From contig WVSP01000005.1 in NCBI GenBank assembly GCA_015689735.1, positions 1 to 64,000 on the forward strand: a stretch of 64,000 bases of DNA, given 5' to 3'. Both the position numbers and the translations under genes were made by a program. This DNA is from Rhodobacterales bacterium LSUCC0031 (lineage in GTDB: Bacteria > Pseudomonadota > Alphaproteobacteria > Rhodobacterales > Rhodobacteraceae). This document shows positions 27,537 through 36,833 of this stretch, one piece after another. Every line of letters starts with the position of its first letter. Position 1 is the first letter of the stretch. The notes beneath the pieces were generated by a model, which made no database searches, was not told where the DNA came from, and saw nothing but the letters and a program-made list of their open reading frames with translations.

Positions 27537-28517
27537 TCATTCCGGGCGGCAAATCTCGTCGCGTAGGATGGCGATGCCAGTGCGCCACAACAGCCCCAAA
27601 ACCACCGCTGACAGGGCCAACAGAACGATCAGGCCGATCACCAGATGCGCGCGGCTTTCTTCGGCCCCACCATAGACGAAGCTCGCCACACTCAACGCGG
27701 CAAGCGGAAAGCTGAGCGCCCACCAACTCAGCGCAAATGGGAGCCGCATTAGCTTGGGAACCTGCACCAAGACCAAGACGGTAAACACATAGGCACAACT
27801 CAACAGCATATGCGCAAAAGCATCGATGCCCCCCACAAGCCGCACATAGGAGACAAAGGCCACGGCAGGCGGTGCGATCAAGATGACCAATGTAGGAAAC
27901 AGCCGCGCCGGGATTGGTGCATGAAAGATCAGCCGGTTGAAGACAAGCACCAGCAGCACCAGCCAAAAGATCATGCCAGCCGAGAAGAACAGCCAACTGA
28001 TCTCGATCCAGCCAAGCGACACACCTGCCAATGGCACGATCACGTTTCCGACCGCCGGGATGAACCACGCCGGCGTCAGATGCCCAACCTCGAAGGCGCG
28101 ATGGCTGATCCAGCCCGAGATCACGGCGACCGTCAACACGCCTTGGCCCGCCACACCGGCAAGCCAGATAGGCAAGGCCAAATCGGGGCGATAGCCATGG
28201 ATAGCCGTCGCCATCAGCAAGAGTGAGATGGTAATGGTCGGGAAAAAGGCCAATCGCACGGGATGATGCCATTCCGCACTGACCGCGGCGGGGTGGCGCA
28301 TCAGCTTGAGCAGGTAGAGCGCGCCGATCGCCAGAAAACAGCCAAGCCCAAACCACAGCACGGCGCGCGCGGCATCTTCGGCGGCGGCAAAATGTGCGGC
28401 GGCGGCATGCAGCGCAAGGGCAAGCCCGAACAATCCCATCAAGACCGCGAAAAAAGTCACCGGGAAATGCGCGAGGCGGCTGAAGGAATGGGCAGTGTCG
28501 GTCGGTGTGTGGGGCAT
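27537..28517 (-). CDS. TDT/SLAC1-family transporter (TehA-like)
   Basis: 326 residues with about ten membrane helices. The segments FPVTFFAVLMGLFGLALAL and LTPAWFIPAVGNVIVPLAG match the tellurite-resistance/dicarboxylate transporter (TDT) family, whose pore is lined by a central Phe. Members carry anions such as C4-dicarboxylates, nitrate or sulfite, or affect tellurite resistance. The substrate here is unknown. It is a single gene, divergent from the crotonase gene and about 210 bases downstream of the divergent rplM start. Confidence 0.82.
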   Translation of the reverse strand: MPHTPTDTAHSFSRLAHFPVTFFAVLMGLFGLALALHAAAAHFAAAEDAARAVLWFGLGCFLAIGALYLLKLMRHPAAVSAEWHHPVRLAFFPTITISLLLMATAIHGYRPDLALPIWLAGVAGQGVLTVAVISGWISHRAFEVGHLTPAWFIPAVGNVIVPLAGVSLGWIEISWLFFSAGMIFWLVLLVLVFNRLIFHAPIPARLFPTLVILIAPPAVAFVSYVRLVGGIDAFAHMLLSCAYVFTVLVLVQVPKLMRLPFALSWWALSFPLAALSVASFVYGGAEESRAHLVIGLIVLLALSAVVLGLLWRTGIAILRDEICRPE

Positions 28518-28730
28518 GATCCGTCTCGGTCTGAATTGTCAGTGTCAATGATAGCCTGCCCGCTTGGGTGGCGACAGGGCGCTTGGGACGCTGCGGCGAT
28601 TTCTCCGCGCAACGTCACCGCGCTGCCGCGTGACTGCGCACAATGGTCGCAAGCACGCCTTTCGGCGACTGCTCCGATCGATATACTGGCAGCAGGCGAT
28701 GTAGGATCGCCGCAAGAAGGGGGGCAAGCC

Positions 28731-29522
28731 ATGTCCGATGAATTGGTCCTGCGCAACGACCGGGGGGCGGTCACATATCTGACATTGAACCTGCCCGCGC
28801 GGCTCAACGCCTTGTCCGATGCGATGCTCGCCGCGATCTGCACGCGCTTTGAGGAGATGATGCATGCCCAAAGCCAAAGGGTGATCGTGCTGCGCGGCGC
28901 GGGCAAGGCGTTTTGCGCAGGCCATGATCTGAACGAGATGCGCGACAAGCGTGCAGGCCCCGATCAGGGCGCCGCCGCACTGCATGATCTGTTCACCCGC
29001 TGTGGTGCCATGATGCAGATGATCCCGCGCTTGCCCCAACCCGTGATCGCGCAGGTGCATGGCATCGCCACGGCGGCAGGGTGCCAACTGGTCGCCAGCT
29101 GTGATCTGGCCGTCGCCGCCGAGGATTGCCGCTTTGGGGTGAACGGGGTGAATATCGGGCTGTTCTGTTCGACGCCGATGGTGGCGCTGTCGCGAAACGT
29201 GGCGCGCAAGCAAGCCTTCGAGATGTTGGTGACGGGTGAATTCGTCACCGCCGGGCGGGCGCGCGATCTGGGTCTGGTCAACCGCGTGGTGCCGCCCGCT
29301 GATTTGGCCGACGCGACGACGGCGCTGGCCGAACAGATCGCGGCCAAGCTCGGCGTCGCGGTACGGATCGGCAAGCGCGCCTTTTACGACCAACTCGGCC
29401 TGCCGCTGGATCAGGCCTATGCGATGACGGGTGCGGCCATGGTCGAGAATATGCGCGCGCCCGACACGGCCGAGGGGGTCGCGGCCTTCCTCGAGAAGCG
29501 CAAGCCCGATTGGCGGCAATAA
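28731..29522 (+). CDS. Enoyl-CoA hydratase/isomerase family protein (ECHDC3-like)
   Basis: 263 residues with the crotonase fold. Oxyanion-hole segments are FCAGHDLNEMR and HGIATAAGCQLVASCDLA, and the C-terminus is AAFLEKRKPDW. The first catalytic Glu position is Gln (GCQL), and the second is Asn-like (FGVNGVNIG). From memory this is the pattern of ECHDC3-type members, which lack classical hydratase residues. True activity is therefore uncertain. AAGAAGGGGG precedes the ATG. It is convergent with the alcohol dehydrogenase gene, with a six-base gap. Confidence 0.82.
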   Translation: MSDELVLRNDRGAVTYLTLNLPARLNALSDAMLAAICTRFEEMMHAQSQRVIVLRGAGKAFCAGHDLNEMRDKRAGPDQGAAALHDLFTRCGAMMQMIPRLPQPVIAQVHGIATAAGCQLVASCDLAVAAEDCRFGVNGVNIGLFCSTPMVALSRNVARKQAFEMLVTGEFVTAGRARDLGLVNRVVPPADLADATTALAEQIAAKLGVAVRIGKRAFYDQLGLPLDQAYAMTGAAMVENMRAPDTAEGVAAFLEKRKPDWRQ

Positions 29523-29528
29523 GCGCCC

Positions 29529-30623
29529 TCATAGCCCCGGCAAGATCAGCACGTTGCGCCGCGCCTGACCGGCATTGGTATCGGCGATGGCTTGGTTGAT
29601 CTGGTCGAAATCCCAGCGCCGCGAGATCAGCTCATCGAGCTTGAGGCGCCCTTGGCCGTAGAGATCGACCATCCAAGGAATATCGCGGGCTAAAACGACA
29701 TCGCCCATCTTGGTGCCGCGCATGCCTTGGCCGGTGAAGGCCATGATCACCGGCTCGAATTGGGCGGTCTGGCCGGAATGGGGCATGCCGACAGCGTGGA
29801 TCGTGCCACCCCAACCCAAAAGGCGTGGTGCAACCTCATAGGCGGGAATGGCACCGACACTGACAAAGACATGATGGGCCATGCGCCCGCCGGTCAGCGC
29901 CGACAGCGCGCGCCACGGCTTGGGGTCAGAAGCAAGGATCGTATCGGTTGCGCCGAACGCTATGGCATCGCCAAGTTTCTCGGGTGACAGATCGATGGCG
30001 ACGATCCGTGCGGCGCCGGCCAGCCGCGCCCCTTGGATCACGTTCAGGCCAACCCCACCCGCACCAATGACTACGACCGTCTCACCGGGCCGCAGGCGGG
30101 CGCTGTTGACGACAGCCCCCAGCCCCGTTGGCACGCTACAAGCGAGAAGACAGGCGGCCTCGGGTGCAATGGCGCTGCCCAATGGGGCGATCTGGCTTTG
30201 ATCGACGACAACCTTTTCGGCAAAGGCCCCGCAATCCATGGCGGCTTGCACCGCAGCGCCATCGACGTCAGTCAGTTTGGGCGCGGCCTCGGGCGCGTCG
30301 CGGCAATAGACGGGCGCGCCGGAGGCACAGCTCAGGCAGCTGCCGCAAGCGCGGATCAAGGTGACCAGCACGCGATCACCAAGGCGCAGGTGAGTGACCC
30401 CGGCCCCCAAGGCCGTAACCCGCCCGGCCGCCTCATGCCCGTAAACTGCCGGAAGCGTACCGCCCCATGCCCCCTCCATGAAGGAGATATCGGAATGGCA
30501 GATCGCCACCGCCTCGACCATCACCTCGACCTCGCCCGGTCCGGGATCGCGCAAGGTGAGCGTCTCGATGGCGAGCGGCGCACCGAAAGCACGGCAAACG
30601 GCGGCACGAATGGTCGATGGCAT
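29529..30623 (-). CDS. Zinc-dependent alcohol dehydrogenase (MDR, class III-like)
   Basis: 364 residues. The catalytic zinc site has CHSD (about residue 42) and GHEAAGRV (His, Glu). Structural-zinc Cys residues are in CGSCLSCASGAPVYC. The NAD fold contains VVIGAGGVGLNVIQGARLAGA. The length and the linker CSVPTGLGAVVNSARLRPGE fit the glutathione-dependent formaldehyde/aryl-alcohol branch. It oxidises an unspecified alcohol. GGGAGAG precedes the ATG. It is divergent from pcaD-pcaB across 138 bases. Confidence 0.87.
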   Translation of the reverse strand: MPSTIRAAVCRAFGAPLAIETLTLRDPGPGEVEVMVEAVAICHSDISFMEGAWGGTLPAVYGHEAAGRVTALGAGVTHLRLGDRVLVTLIRACGSCLSCASGAPVYCRDAPEAAPKLTDVDGAAVQAAMDCGAFAEKVVVDQSQIAPLGSAIAPEAACLLACSVPTGLGAVVNSARLRPGETVVVIGAGGVGLNVIQGARLAGAARIVAIDLSPEKLGDAIAFGATDTILASDPKPWRALSALTGGRMAHHVFVSVGAIPAYEVAPRLLGWGGTIHAVGMPHSGQTAQFEPVIMAFTGQGMRGTKMGDVVLARDIPWMVDLYGQGRLKLDELISRRWDFDQINQAIADTNAGQARRNVLILPGL

Positions 30624-30761
30624 GTGCTCTCTCCCGGTCTGGGTGGTATGTCATATCCTTGCACAGAGGCAAACCACGGCAACCCCTATCTGCGCCGTGA
30701 CAAAGACTTGCGTGCCGTGACGGGCTAGCGCAAAACCGCAGTAGTCCGCGCGGGGGAGGAA

Positions 30762-31565
30762 ATGATGGATAGTCTCGATCTGGGCGATGTGGTGCTGCAT
30801 TACGCCGATACCGGCCCACGCGGTGCGCCGGCGGTGGTCTTCGCCAATTCGCTCGGCACCGATTTTCGGCTATGGGATGCAATCTTGCCGCTTCTGCCTG
30901 CCGGGTTGCGGGTGATCCGCTACGACAAGCGCGGTCATGGCCTGTCGAGTTGCCCACCCGCGCCCTATACCATGGGCGCGCTGATCCACGATGTCGAAAG
31001 GCTGCTGGATGCATTGGGCGTGCGCGATTGCGTTTTCGTAGGGCTGTCGATTGGCGGCATGATCGCGCAAGGGCTGGCCGCCAAACGGCTCGATCTGATC
31101 CGCGCGGTGGTTTTGTCCAACACCGCGCCCAAGATCGGCACTCGCGAGATGTGGCAAGACCGCATCGCCATGGTCGAGAGCCAAGGGCTGTCGGCCATGT
31201 CCGACACGATCATGACACGCTGGTTTTCCAAGGCATTTCGCGAAGGCCCAGCAGTGTCGCCGTGGAAGCGAATGGTCGAGACCACTCCTGCCGCCGGTTA
31301 TGCCGGGGCTGCCGCCGCGATCGCGGGCAGCGATTTCTACGCCAGCACCGCCAGGCTGCGCCTGCCTGCACTGATCATTGCAGGGTCCGAGGATGGATCC
31401 ACCCCACCAGATCTTGTGCAAGAATTAGTCGGGCTGATCCCCGGCGCGCACTTTGCACTGATCCGTGGCGCGGGCCATCTGCCTTGCGTTGAAAAACCGG
31501 CGGATTTCGCGGGCCATCTCAACGCTTTTTTGGGCGATATCGGCCATGTGGGGGCAAGGCCATGA
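30762..31565 (+). CDS. pcaD: 3-oxoadipate enol-lactonase
   Basis: 267 residues with an alpha/beta-hydrolase fold. The nucleophile elbow is GLSIGGM, the acid is in AGSEDGSTPP and the His is in GAGHLPCVEKP. YDKRGHGLS and the N-terminal FANSLGTDFRLWD are typical of PcaD, which hydrolyses 3-oxoadipate enol-lactone in the beta-ketoadipate branch of protocatechuate breakdown. GGGGAGGAA precedes the start. It overlaps pcaB by four bases (ATGA), which strongly supports the name. Confidence 0.9.
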   Translation: MMDSLDLGDVVLHYADTGPRGAPAVVFANSLGTDFRLWDAILPLLPAGLRVIRYDKRGHGLSSCPPAPYTMGALIHDVERLLDALGVRDCVFVGLSIGGMIAQGLAAKRLDLIRAVVLSNTAPKIGTREMWQDRIAMVESQGLSAMSDTIMTRWFSKAFREGPAVSPWKRMVETTPAAGYAGAAAAIAGSDFYASTARLRLPALIIAGSEDGSTPPDLVQELVGLIPGAHFALIRGAGHLPCVEKPADFAGHLNAFLGDIGHVGARP

Positions 31566-32914
31566 GCGCCAGCCCCTTTGACAGCCTGATCCATGCCCGC
31601 CTTTTCGGTGATGCCGAGATGGGGCGGCTTTTCTCCGACACCGCGGAGATCCGCGCGATGATGCTTGTGCTTGGTGCCTTGGCCAAGGTGCAGGGACAAA
31701 CAGGTGTGATCCCCGAGGTCTCGGGCGCGTTCCTGCATCGCGCCACGATGGAGATCCAGATCGACCCGGCGGGCTTGGCTCAAAGCGTGGGTGAGAATGG
31801 TGTCAGCGTGCCGGGGCTGGTGGCCGCGATGCGTAAGGCGCTGGAGGCGCCCGAGCATGCCGCTTATCTGCATTGGGGCGCCACCAGCCAGGATATCCAG
31901 GATAGCGCGCTCATGCTGCGGCTCCGCCAAGCGCTGGGGCTGATCGAGGGGCGGCTTGCGGCAGCGCTTGGCGCTCTGGCCGATCTCGCCGAGGCCGAGG
32001 CCGAAACGCCGATGGCTGCACGCACCTATGGACAGATCGCGGTGCCGTCCTCGTTTGGGGCAATGGTGGCGGTGTGGGGTTGGCCCGCGATCGTCGCACT
32101 TGAAGGGCTGCGCGCACTGCGTCCACGCCTTGCGGTCTCGCTGTCCGGGGCGGGCGGCACGGCCACGATGCTTGGCCCCGATCCTGCTTTGATCCGGGCA
32201 AGGCTGGCAGCAGCATTGAGCCTTGCCGATCCAGGGCGCAGTTGGCATGCAGAGCGCAGCCTTATCACCGCATTGGCGCAAGCCTGTCAGGCCGTGACAG
32301 TGGCAGCGGCCAAGCTTGGCGAGGATCTGTTGATCCTGACCCGCTCGGATGTGGGCGAGGTGAAGCTGTCGGGCGGCGGCGCCTCCTCGACCATGCCACA
32401 AAAGGAAAACCCGGTCGCGCCGAGCGTGCTTGTGGCTTTGGCACGCTTCGGTGCGGCGCAGGCAGCGACGCTCAGCGCACCCGCGCATCGCGAAGCGCGC
32501 GATGGCGCGGCTTGGTTCACCGAATGGCTGATGCTGCCGGGGCTCGTGCTGGCCGCAGGCAAATCGGCGGCAGTTCTGGCCGAGCTGGCAGGGCAGATTA
32601 CCCCCGACCGGAGCGCGATGGCCGCGCGTTTGGCCGACCCCTTGGGGCTGATCCATGCCGAGAGCCTGAGCTTTGCCTTGGCAGGGATCATGCCCCGCCC
32701 CGAGGCACAGGCCGAGGTCAAGCGATTGGCACAAGACGCCAAGGCGCAAGGCACCCCCCTGCCCGATCTGGTCAAGGCTGCCCATCCCGCGCTCGCCATG
32801 CCGCCACTTACCGGGACGGCGACCCTTGGCACCGCCCCACGGGAGGCGCGCGATTTTGCCAAGGCCGCGCGCGCGATCGCGGATGGACAATCGCAAGGTG
32901 TCAACCTAGATTGA
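31562..32914 (+). CDS. pcaB: 3-carboxy-cis,cis-muconate cycloisomerase
   Basis: 450 residues of the fumarase/aspartase superfamily. HWGATSQDIQDSALMLRLRQ is the first signature and SSTMPQKENPVAPSV the second, with the catalytic Ser loop. It lactonises 3-carboxymuconate in protocatechuate catabolism. It is translationally coupled to pcaD. Other genes of the branch (pcaGH, pcaC, pcaIJ) are not in the window, so this pair must rely on genes elsewhere. Confidence 0.92.
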   Translation: MSASPFDSLIHARLFGDAEMGRLFSDTAEIRAMMLVLGALAKVQGQTGVIPEVSGAFLHRATMEIQIDPAGLAQSVGENGVSVPGLVAAMRKALEAPEHAAYLHWGATSQDIQDSALMLRLRQALGLIEGRLAAALGALADLAEAEAETPMAARTYGQIAVPSSFGAMVAVWGWPAIVALEGLRALRPRLAVSLSGAGGTATMLGPDPALIRARLAAALSLADPGRSWHAERSLITALAQACQAVTVAAAKLGEDLLILTRSDVGEVKLSGGGASSTMPQKENPVAPSVLVALARFGAAQAATLSAPAHREARDGAAWFTEWLMLPGLVLAAGKSAAVLAELAGQITPDRSAMAARLADPLGLIHAESLSFALAGIMPRPEAQAEVKRLAQDAKAQGTPLPDLVKAAHPALAMPPLTGTATLGTAPREARDFAKAARAIADGQSQGVNLD

Positions 32915-32942
32915 CAGTCTCTTGCCACTTGGAAAGCCACCG

Positions 32943-34169
32943 ATGGCCCGCCCGCGCCTGCCTATCCTGTTCATCTTGATCACCGTCACGCTCGACGCGA
33001 TGGGGATCGGTTTGATCCTGCCCGTGATGCCCGACCTGATCCGCGAGGTGCGCGGCGCCTCGCTGGCCGATGCCGCCCTTTGGGGTGGGATGCTTTCGGC
33101 GGTCTATGCGGTGATGCAGTTCGGCTTTTCGCCGCTCATCGGCAACCTGTCCGACCGTTTCGGGCGGCGGCCTGTCTTGCTCGTGTCGATGGCGGTGATG
33201 GCGCTCGATTATGTGGTCATGGCCGTGGCCGGCACGATCTGGCTGCTCTTTGCGGGCCGCATTGTCGCAGGTATCACGGCGGCAACCCATTCGACCGCCT
33301 TGGCCTATATGGCCGACATCACGGATGGCAGTAAACGTGCGCAAAATTTCGGCCTGATTTCAGCGGGTTTCGGGATGGGCTTTATCCTTGGGCCGGTGAT
33401 CGGCGGGCTTTTGGGCGGGCTTGATCCACGCGCGCCTTTCGTGGCGGCGGCCTGTCTGGCGGCGGCGAATTTCGCCTTTGGCTGGTTCGTTCTGCCCGAA
33501 AGCCTGCCGCCCGAGCGCCGCCGCGCCTTTGACATCCGCCGCGCCAACCCGGCGGGTGCGCTCAAGGCCGTGCGCAAACTGCCCGGTGTCGGCGCGCTGC
33601 TGGCGGTGATGCTGGCCTACCAGATCGCCAATTTCACCTATCCCGCGGTCTGGGCCTATTACACCCAAGGGGCCTTTGGCTGGGATACCCATATGGTCGG
33701 GCTGTCACTTGCCGCCTACGGCGTGGCGATCGCGGTGGTGCAAGGGGGGCTGATCCGCGCCATCTTGCCCCGTCTGGGCGAAGGGCGCGCGGTCTTTTGG
33801 GGGCTGATCCTGAACACGGGCTGCCTGTTGGCCTATGGACTTGCCAATCAGGGCTGGATGATCTGGGTCTTGATCCCGATCTCGGCTGTGGGCGCGATCG
33901 TGGCCCCCGCGATGCAGGGCGTGATGAGCCGCGCGGCAGGGGCCGACCAGCAGGGCGAATTGCAGGGGGTGCTCTCCTCCATCTCGGCGCTGTCGATGAT
34001 CCTGTCGCCGCTGATGATGACACAGGCGTTTTTCTGGTTCACCCGCGAGGGCGCTGATCCACGTCTTCCAGGCGCGCCATTTCTGCTGGGCGCGGTGCTG
34101 ATGGGGGCCGCCCTGTTGATCTTTCTGCGCACCCGGACAAGCCGGGCCGAGGCGCAAGCGGCCGAGTAA
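32943..34169 (+). CDS. MFS transporter, TCR/Tet-like
   Basis: 408 residues with 12 membrane segments. GNLSDRFGRRPVLL is the loop 2-3 MFS motif, and GFGMGFILGPVIGGLLGG is the antiporter motif C of drug exporters. LDAMGIGLILPVMPDLI at the start is typical of TetA-type proteins. It could be an antibiotic exporter or a metabolite exporter; resistance cannot be inferred from sequence alone. ATG 32943 follows GGAAAG. It lies 28 bases after pcaB and could be in the same transcript. Confidence 0.85.
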   Translation: MARPRLPILFILITVTLDAMGIGLILPVMPDLIREVRGASLADAALWGGMLSAVYAVMQFGFSPLIGNLSDRFGRRPVLLVSMAVMALDYVVMAVAGTIWLLFAGRIVAGITAATHSTALAYMADITDGSKRAQNFGLISAGFGMGFILGPVIGGLLGGLDPRAPFVAAACLAAANFAFGWFVLPESLPPERRRAFDIRRANPAGALKAVRKLPGVGALLAVMLAYQIANFTYPAVWAYYTQGAFGWDTHMVGLSLAAYGVAIAVVQGGLIRAILPRLGEGRAVFWGLILNTGCLLAYGLANQGWMIWVLIPISAVGAIVAPAMQGVMSRAAGADQQGELQGVLSSISALSMILSPLMMTQAFFWFTREGADPRLPGAPFLLGAVLMGAALLIFLRTRTSRAEAQAAE

Positions 34170-34175
34170 GCGCCA

Positions 34176-35150
34176 TCACCCCGCGGCGAGGATCGCAGCA
34201 TAGGCACCCGGGTCGGCATTGCCGCCCGAAAGCGTGCAGATGACCGGCCCATCGGCCAAGGCCGCCCCGTGAAACAATGCCGCCGCCAGCGCCACCGCGC
34301 CACCCGGTTCCACCACCAGCTTGAGGCGGGAGGCGGCAAGTCGCATCGCCTCGCGGACCTCATCCTCGGTCACGACGATGCCCGCGCCACAGAGGCGATG
34401 CAGGATCGGAAAGGTCAGAATGCCGGGCATGGGCGTCAGGATCGCATCGCAAAACCCGGCCTCGGGGCGGCCATGGCCAGTGCGTTCTCCCGCCGCAAGC
34501 GAGCGCGCGGTGTCGTCGAAACCCTCCGGCTCCACCGGGCGCACGGTCAACCCCGGCGCATGCGCTTCAAGCGCCAGCGCGATACCGGCGGTCAAGCCGC
34601 CCCCGCCGCAACAGGTGAGAACAGTGCCTTGGGTGATCCCAAGCGCCGCTGTTTGTGCCGCGATTTCAAGCCCACAGGTGCCTTGGCCCGCGATGACCTG
34701 TGCGTCATCAAAGGGCTTGATCAGCGACATCCCGCGCTCGGCCTGTACGCGCGCGCCGATCTCCTCGCGCTTCTCGCCGCCGGCGCGGTCGTACAAGATG
34801 ACCTCGGCGCCCAAGGCGCGGGTATTCTCGATCTTCAGCGCGGGCGCATCGCGCGGCATGATGATAATGGACGGCACAGCATGCAGGGCCGCAGCATAAG
34901 CTACGCCTTGGGCATGATTGCCCGAGGAAAAGGCCAAGACCCCCTTGGCGCGTTCCGCCACCGGGAGGGCCGAGACCGCCGACCAACCGCCACGAAACTT
35001 GAAGCTTCCCGTGTGCTGCAACACCTCGGCCTTGGCGAAAACGGGACGGCCCGCGATCTCGTCAAGGAAAGGCGAGGACAAAAGCGGCGTTTCACGGACC
35101 ACCCCTTTGGCGCGGGTTTGGGCGGCTTCGATCAGGGTGATATCGGTCAT
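34176..35150 (-). CDS. PLP-dependent threonine/serine ammonia-lyase family protein
   Basis: 324 residues, fold type II PLP enzyme. The Schiff-base Lys lies in HTGSFKFRGGWSA (about residue 50). The phosphate-binding loop is CCGGGGLTAG, and SSGNHAQGVAYAA is conserved. It has no C-terminal ACT domain, so it is the short catabolic type (serine/threonine or 3-hydroxyaspartate ammonia-lyase; EutB of ectoine breakdown is also similar). Substrate is not decidable here. Its start overlaps the hydrolase gene by four bases, and it is the distal gene of a leftward trio with the HAD protein. Confidence 0.83.
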   Translation of the reverse strand: MTDITLIEAAQTRAKGVVRETPLLSSPFLDEIAGRPVFAKAEVLQHTGSFKFRGGWSAVSALPVAERAKGVLAFSSGNHAQGVAYAAALHAVPSIIIMPRDAPALKIENTRALGAEVILYDRAGGEKREEIGARVQAERGMSLIKPFDDAQVIAGQGTCGLEIAAQTAALGITQGTVLTCCGGGGLTAGIALALEAHAPGLTVRPVEPEGFDDTARSLAAGERTGHGRPEAGFCDAILTPMPGILTFPILHRLCGAGIVVTEDEVREAMRLAASRLKLVVEPGGAVALAAALFHGAALADGPVICTLSGGNADPGAYAAILAAG

Positions 35151-35980
35151 ATTGAACGTTCCAGAACGGTTGCGATCACATCGATGGCGGCGGGTTCATC
35201 AAGAAAGGGGACATGGCCGCGATCGGCCAGTTCCGCATAGGCCATGTCGGGACGGCGGCGGCGCATCTCGGCCGCCGTTTCTACCGACAGGATATTCGAT
35301 CCCGCCCCCCGGATCAGGCCCATGGGCGCAGCCGCCAACGCATCGAACAGGGGCCAGAGGTCAGGCGCCACGGCATCGGGGGCAAAAGCGGGTGCCACCG
35401 CCGCGCGCAGCGCGGGGTCATAGCGGTTAACGAGGCGCCCCCCCTCCTCGCGGTAGATGTTGCGGGCAAGCGCCGCCCAATTGGCCTCCGGCACATCGCG
35501 AAAAGCGGGCGCATAATGGTGCGGGAGAGCAGCGGCGGCTTCCGCCAATGTGCGGAACTTGGGCGGTTTGCCAAGGTAATCCATGATATAGGCCAGCCCC
35601 TCGGGCATGATCTCGGGGCCGATATCGTTAAAGATGACGCCCGCGATACGCGCGCGTGCTACCGCAGCCATGACAAGCGCGACGAGACCGCCGCGCGAGG
35701 TACCAAGGATCGTGACCCGGTCAAGCCCGAGATGGTCGAGAAGCGCCACGACATCGGCGGCCTCGACCGGCACCTGATAGCTTGCCGGATCGCCCCAGTC
35801 CGAGGCACCGCGCCCGCGGAAATCCAGCCGAATGACCTGTGCACGATGGGCGAAAGCCGCAAGGATCGGCTCGAAATCATCCATGTTGCGGGTCAGACCG
35901 GGCAGGCACAAAAGCGGCGCGCCCTGCCCTTGTACATCATAGGCAAGTTTCAGCCCATCGGCGCTTTTCACATAGCGCAT
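35147..35980 (-). CDS. Alpha/beta-fold hydrolase
   Basis: 277 residues. LCLPGLTRNMDDF is the oxyanion segment, GTSRGGLVAL the nucleophile elbow (Ser), and RGHVPFLDEPAAID carries the catalytic His. RLDFRGRGASDW is characteristic of this broad family. Substrate unknown; operon neighbours act on amino acids and halo- or hydroxy-acids. It overlaps the ammonia-lyase gene by four bases and starts one base after the HAD gene stop, so the three genes are co-translated. Confidence 0.82.
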   Translation of the reverse strand: MRYVKSADGLKLAYDVQGQGAPLLCLPGLTRNMDDFEPILAAFAHRAQVIRLDFRGRGASDWGDPASYQVPVEAADVVALLDHLGLDRVTILGTSRGGLVALVMAAVARARIAGVIFNDIGPEIMPEGLAYIMDYLGKPPKFRTLAEAAAALPHHYAPAFRDVPEANWAALARNIYREEGGRLVNRYDPALRAAVAPAFAPDAVAPDLWPLFDALAAAPMGLIRGAGSNILSVETAAEMRRRRPDMAYAELADRGHVPFLDEPAAIDVIATVLERSI

Positions 35981-35981
35981 C

Positions 35982-36668
35982 TCAGGCCTCCAATTGATCG
36001 AGGACCGCGGTCAGGTCGCGGGCCACCACCATCGGCCTGCCGGGCATGCGATCGACGGGATCGCCCGCGCGGTTGATCCAGATCGTCTGGAACCCATAGG
36101 CTGCGGCCCCTGCGATATCCCACCCGTTCGACGAGACGAAAAGCACTTGGTCGGGCATTACGCCAAAGCGCGTACCAACCATGTCATAGACGATGGGATG
36201 CGGCTTGAAGTGGCCCACATCCTCGACGCTCAGCACATCGTCAAGCACTGCCCCAAGCTTGGCCGAAGTGACGGCTGCCGCAAGCATCTCGGGGCTGCCG
36301 TTGGACAAGATGGCGCGCGCGATCCCCGCCGCTTTGAGGCGCGACAACACCTCCGTGGCCTCGGGATAGGGGGGGAGTTGGCGATAGAGCTCCAAAAGCT
36401 GCGCCCGCAGGGCCGGGTCGTCATGGCCGGCGCGCTCAAGCGCCCAATCCAGCCCATCTTCGGTGACCTGCCAAAAATCGCAATGCGCGCCCGTCAATGT
36501 CCGCAGCCATGAATACTGCAACTGCTTATTGCGCCAATCGGCGGCAACTTGGGGCCAGATCGCCGCAAATTCGGCTTGCCCGGGCATGGTGGCAACCGCG
36601 CGGGCCGCGGCATTGACATCAAACAGCGTACCATAAGCATCGAAGATGCAGGTCGTGATCTGTCCCAT
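35982..36668 (-). CDS. Haloacid dehalogenase, type II ((S)-2-haloacid dehalogenase family)
   Basis: 228 residues. The nucleophile Asp10 is in CIFDAYGTLFDV. LSNGSPEML is motif II, the motif III Lys is in VGHFKPHPIVYD, and SSNGWDIAGAAAYGF is motif IV. The SNG-SSNGWD combination is specific to L-2-haloacid dehalogenases, which hydrolyse 2-haloacids to 2-hydroxyacids. The actual substrate may be non-halogenated. ATG 36668 sits after GGGGGATC; a second start 12 bases earlier is possible. Confidence 0.87.
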   Translation of the reverse strand: MGQITTCIFDAYGTLFDVNAAARAVATMPGQAEFAAIWPQVAADWRNKQLQYSWLRTLTGAHCDFWQVTEDGLDWALERAGHDDPALRAQLLELYRQLPPYPEATEVLSRLKAAGIARAILSNGSPEMLAAAVTSAKLGAVLDDVLSVEDVGHFKPHPIVYDMVGTRFGVMPDQVLFVSSNGWDIAGAAAYGFQTIWINRAGDPVDRMPGRPMVVARDLTAVLDQLEA

Positions 36669-36833
36669 ATGATCCCCCATTCATTTGGGCGTGACACTGG
36701 CACGGGCGCAAAGCTTGGGCAATCACCCGCAGCGCGGGTTTCCTCCTTGTGGTCTTTGCCCTATGATGCACCCGAGCCGCGGTCAAACAATGCGCACCGC
36801 ACAACCCATTTCCCAAACATGAAGGCGATCACG

